Shown here: positions 62,965 to 64,000 of the stretch, in pieces
How the letters are laid out: the number at the start of each line of letters is the position of its first letter
How positions within the stretch are numbered: the stretch's first letter is position 1
Source of the DNA: Candidatus Sulfopaludibacter sp. SbA3
Lineage (GTDB): Bacteria > Acidobacteriota > Terriglobia > 20CM-2-55-15
Length of the DNA stretch: 64,000 nt
Reading direction: 5' to 3'
NCBI GenBank assembly: GCA_945865815.1
Contig: CAMBFR010000004.1
Span: forward strand, 31,604-95,603
Made by a program: the position numbers and the translations under genes
Notes under the pieces: generated by a model
What the model was told of the DNA's origin: nothing
Seen by the model: the letters and a program-made list of their open reading frames with translations, nothing else
The model's database searches: none

Positions 62965-63771
62965 CTATTTCTCTGGAGGCGTCACCAGCTGCCTGAAATC
63001 GGCATCCTCGGACAGAGTTGCGAAGTCGTTATCGCGCAGGGCCTGGAAACGATTCTCCACCCGGTGATGAATCGACTGCTTCAAGTACGTCAGCGCCTGA
63101 TCGCGGCTTCCCTGCAGGGCATTGGCTGCCGCCAGCGCGTACAGCACGTGATCCGCCTTGGGAGTTATCTTGAGCGCTTGTTGAAGATGTTGAATCGCAG
63201 ATTGAAGTTCCCGGCGGTTCAGGTCGGCAATGCCAACGTTGTAATGGTCATCCGCCGAGCGCAGCACTTTTCGCGCATGCTCCTGCTTCTTTAACTCGCA
63301 TGCATGGATCAGCACCTTTGCGCGCCCCTGGATTTCCGGCTCGTCCGAATACTCGTGGACAAGCTTTTCGAAGCATTTCCTTGCCCTATCATAGTCCTCG
63401 GCGTGCATCAGCTTGAGGCCCGCCTCGTATGCCTGTACGGCGCTGGCGAATTGCTTCGAACGCACTCGCTCCACCGGAGCTTGTCGAACAGGCGCGGTCT
63501 TCTTCGACACCTTCTTCGACACCTTCTTCGACAGAGACACCCTGCGGGATTTCACCTTCGAAGGCGGTTTCAAACTTCTTTTGGCGGGTTTCGCGACCTT
63601 TGCTTTAACCCGGGCTTTAACTGGGGCTTTCGCCCGTACCTTCGCGGGTTTTCGCGCGGCAGAGCGTGTTGGTTTCGCCGCTTTCGCCTTCAAACGAAGG
63701 GGTTTAGCGGCTTTGGAGGAACGGGCCGCCGCCTTTGCTGACTTTGCCTTAACCTTTGTTTTCTTTGCCAT
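62965..63771 (-). CDS. TPR protein with long Lys/Ala-rich N-terminal tail
   Basis: A 268-residue protein. The first ~95 residues are almost only Lys, Ala, Arg, Pro, Ser and Val (KTKVKAKSAKAAARSSKAAK, VRAKAPVKARVKAKVAKPAK) with a KKVSKKVSKK repeat, like histone H1-type tails. The rest contains about four TPR-like repeats (AVQAYEAGLKLMHAEDYDRA, DHYNVGIADLNRRELQSAIQ, LYALAAANALQGSRDQALTY). The tail could bind DNA, RNA or the membrane. The ATG at 63771 starts the lysine-rich tail and is preferred to 63867. It ends 1 nt before the YvcK gene. Confidence 0.75.
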   Translation of the reverse strand: MAKKTKVKAKSAKAAARSSKAAKPLRLKAKAAKPTRSAARKPAKVRAKAPVKARVKAKVAKPAKRSLKPPSKVKSRRVSLSKKVSKKVSKKTAPVRQAPVERVRSKQFASAVQAYEAGLKLMHAEDYDRARKCFEKLVHEYSDEPEIQGRAKVLIHACELKKQEHARKVLRSADDHYNVGIADLNRRELQSAIQHLQQALKITPKADHVLYALAAANALQGSRDQALTYLKQSIHHRVENRFQALRDNDFATLSEDADFRQLVTPPEK

Positions 63772-63859
63772 AGGGTCCACTCGACTCAAACGCTGGAGAA
63801 TGCGCCACTTATACTGCCTTCCTAAACCGAAGTCAAGCAAGGCCCAAGTCGGGTGTCGG

Positions 63860-64000
63860 TAGCACATGATCTGTCCGGTGCCTGTAGCAAATGAAATGTC
63901 CGGTCTGAAGGGCAGGGTCGACGTAACGTCACATCCGCACTGGAGGTTAAGAGCGGATGGCGTTATATCCGGCCCGAGCTTGGGAGCGGGCCATGAAGAT
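63860..64000 (+). mobile_element. Left end of an insertion sequence, probably ISNCY-type (partial)
   Basis: Two direct repeats of about 20 bases (63860-63879 and 63885-63904) share TAGCA.ATGA..TGTCCGGT. This is followed by GGAGG and an ATG at 63957 opening a frame that reads MALYPARAWERAMK up to the window edge. That start resembles transposases of the ISNCY group, and repeated ATGTCCGG ends are common in such elements. Family assignment is from memory of typical starts and is tentative. Confidence 0.5.
63957..64000 (+). CDS. Putative transposase, first 14 codons only
   Basis: The frame begins at ATG 63957, preceded by GGAGGTTAAGAGCGG, and runs off the window. Only MALYPARAWERAMK can be read. 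See the insertion sequence entry for the reasons to call it an ISNCY-type transposase. Confidence 0.45.
   Translation, partial: MALYPARAWERAMK

Overview
The window looks like a chromosomal piece of a high-GC Gram-negative bacterium, most likely an Acidobacteriota member. The pointers are two very large Oar-type TonB-dependent receptors with an N-terminal carboxypeptidase-regulatory domain, secreted acidobacterial-style hypotheticals, a compact microcompartment locus with three EutN-type vertex proteins and a class II aldolase, and a lipid A-type acyltransferase. The taxonomic call is inference. Two genes are cut by the window edges: a class A penicillin-binding protein on the left and what looks like an ISNCY-type transposase on the right.

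Region 1 (1-5.1 kb, minus strand) is an overlapping operon: DUF4258 protein, sigma-like factor, DUF4407 membrane/coiled-coil protein, small two-helix membrane protein and a PBP1b-like transglycosylase/transpeptidase. Short tandem repeats lie just upstream of it.

Region 2 (5.1-24.1 kb) is the centrepiece: a complete subtype III-D CRISPR-Cas locus. On the minus strand run cas10 (no HD domain, split by an in-frame TAG), a Csm3-like Cas7, csx10, a double Cas7, csx19 and a TIGR03986 RAMP. The genes after cas10 are joined by 4- or 8-nt overlaps. The operon continues into a DUF3696-type AAA ATPase plus a PLD-like protein, and then into three proteins expected to sense cyclic oligoadenylate: a CARF-RelE protein, a membrane-anchored short SAVED protein and an NE0113-family CARF protein with a C-terminal winged-helix-like domain. 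On the plus strand, divergently, are cas6, an unknown 187-aa protein, a reverse transcriptase, cas1 (ATGA overlap with the RT), cas2, a leader and a 16-repeat array whose last repeat is decayed. Inferred logic: the RT, Cas1 and Cas2 can acquire spacers from RNA, Cas6 matures the crRNA, the Csx10/Cas7 complex binds target RNA, the Cas10 palm makes cyclic oligoadenylate, and the downstream sensors act (RNA cleavage, a membrane effect, signal shut-off or transcription control).

Region 3 (24.2-46.7 kb) holds housekeeping and envelope genes: ArnT-like glycosyltransferase, LpxL-like acyltransferase, htpX, a glycolate oxidase operon (glcDEF) with a TPR protein, a DnaJ-like protein beside a GspE/PilB-type ATPase, an EamA transporter, an Oar-type receptor, a G8/beta-helix protein, a cytochrome c, a haem-binding beta-propeller protein, a cyclase-family hydrolase and enolase.

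Region 4 (46.7-64 kb) contains a second Oar-type receptor, a PIN/ribbon-helix-helix toxin-antitoxin pair, ruvB-ruvA coupled to a microcompartment cluster (three EutN-type vertex proteins, one hexamer protein, class II aldolase), uvrD/pcrA, glmS, glmU, a YvcK-like factor, a Lys/Ala-rich TPR protein and the end of an insertion sequence. Several long palindromes lie between genes, and two share the core GGGGACAGACTCCGAATT. No tRNA or rRNA gene was recognised.
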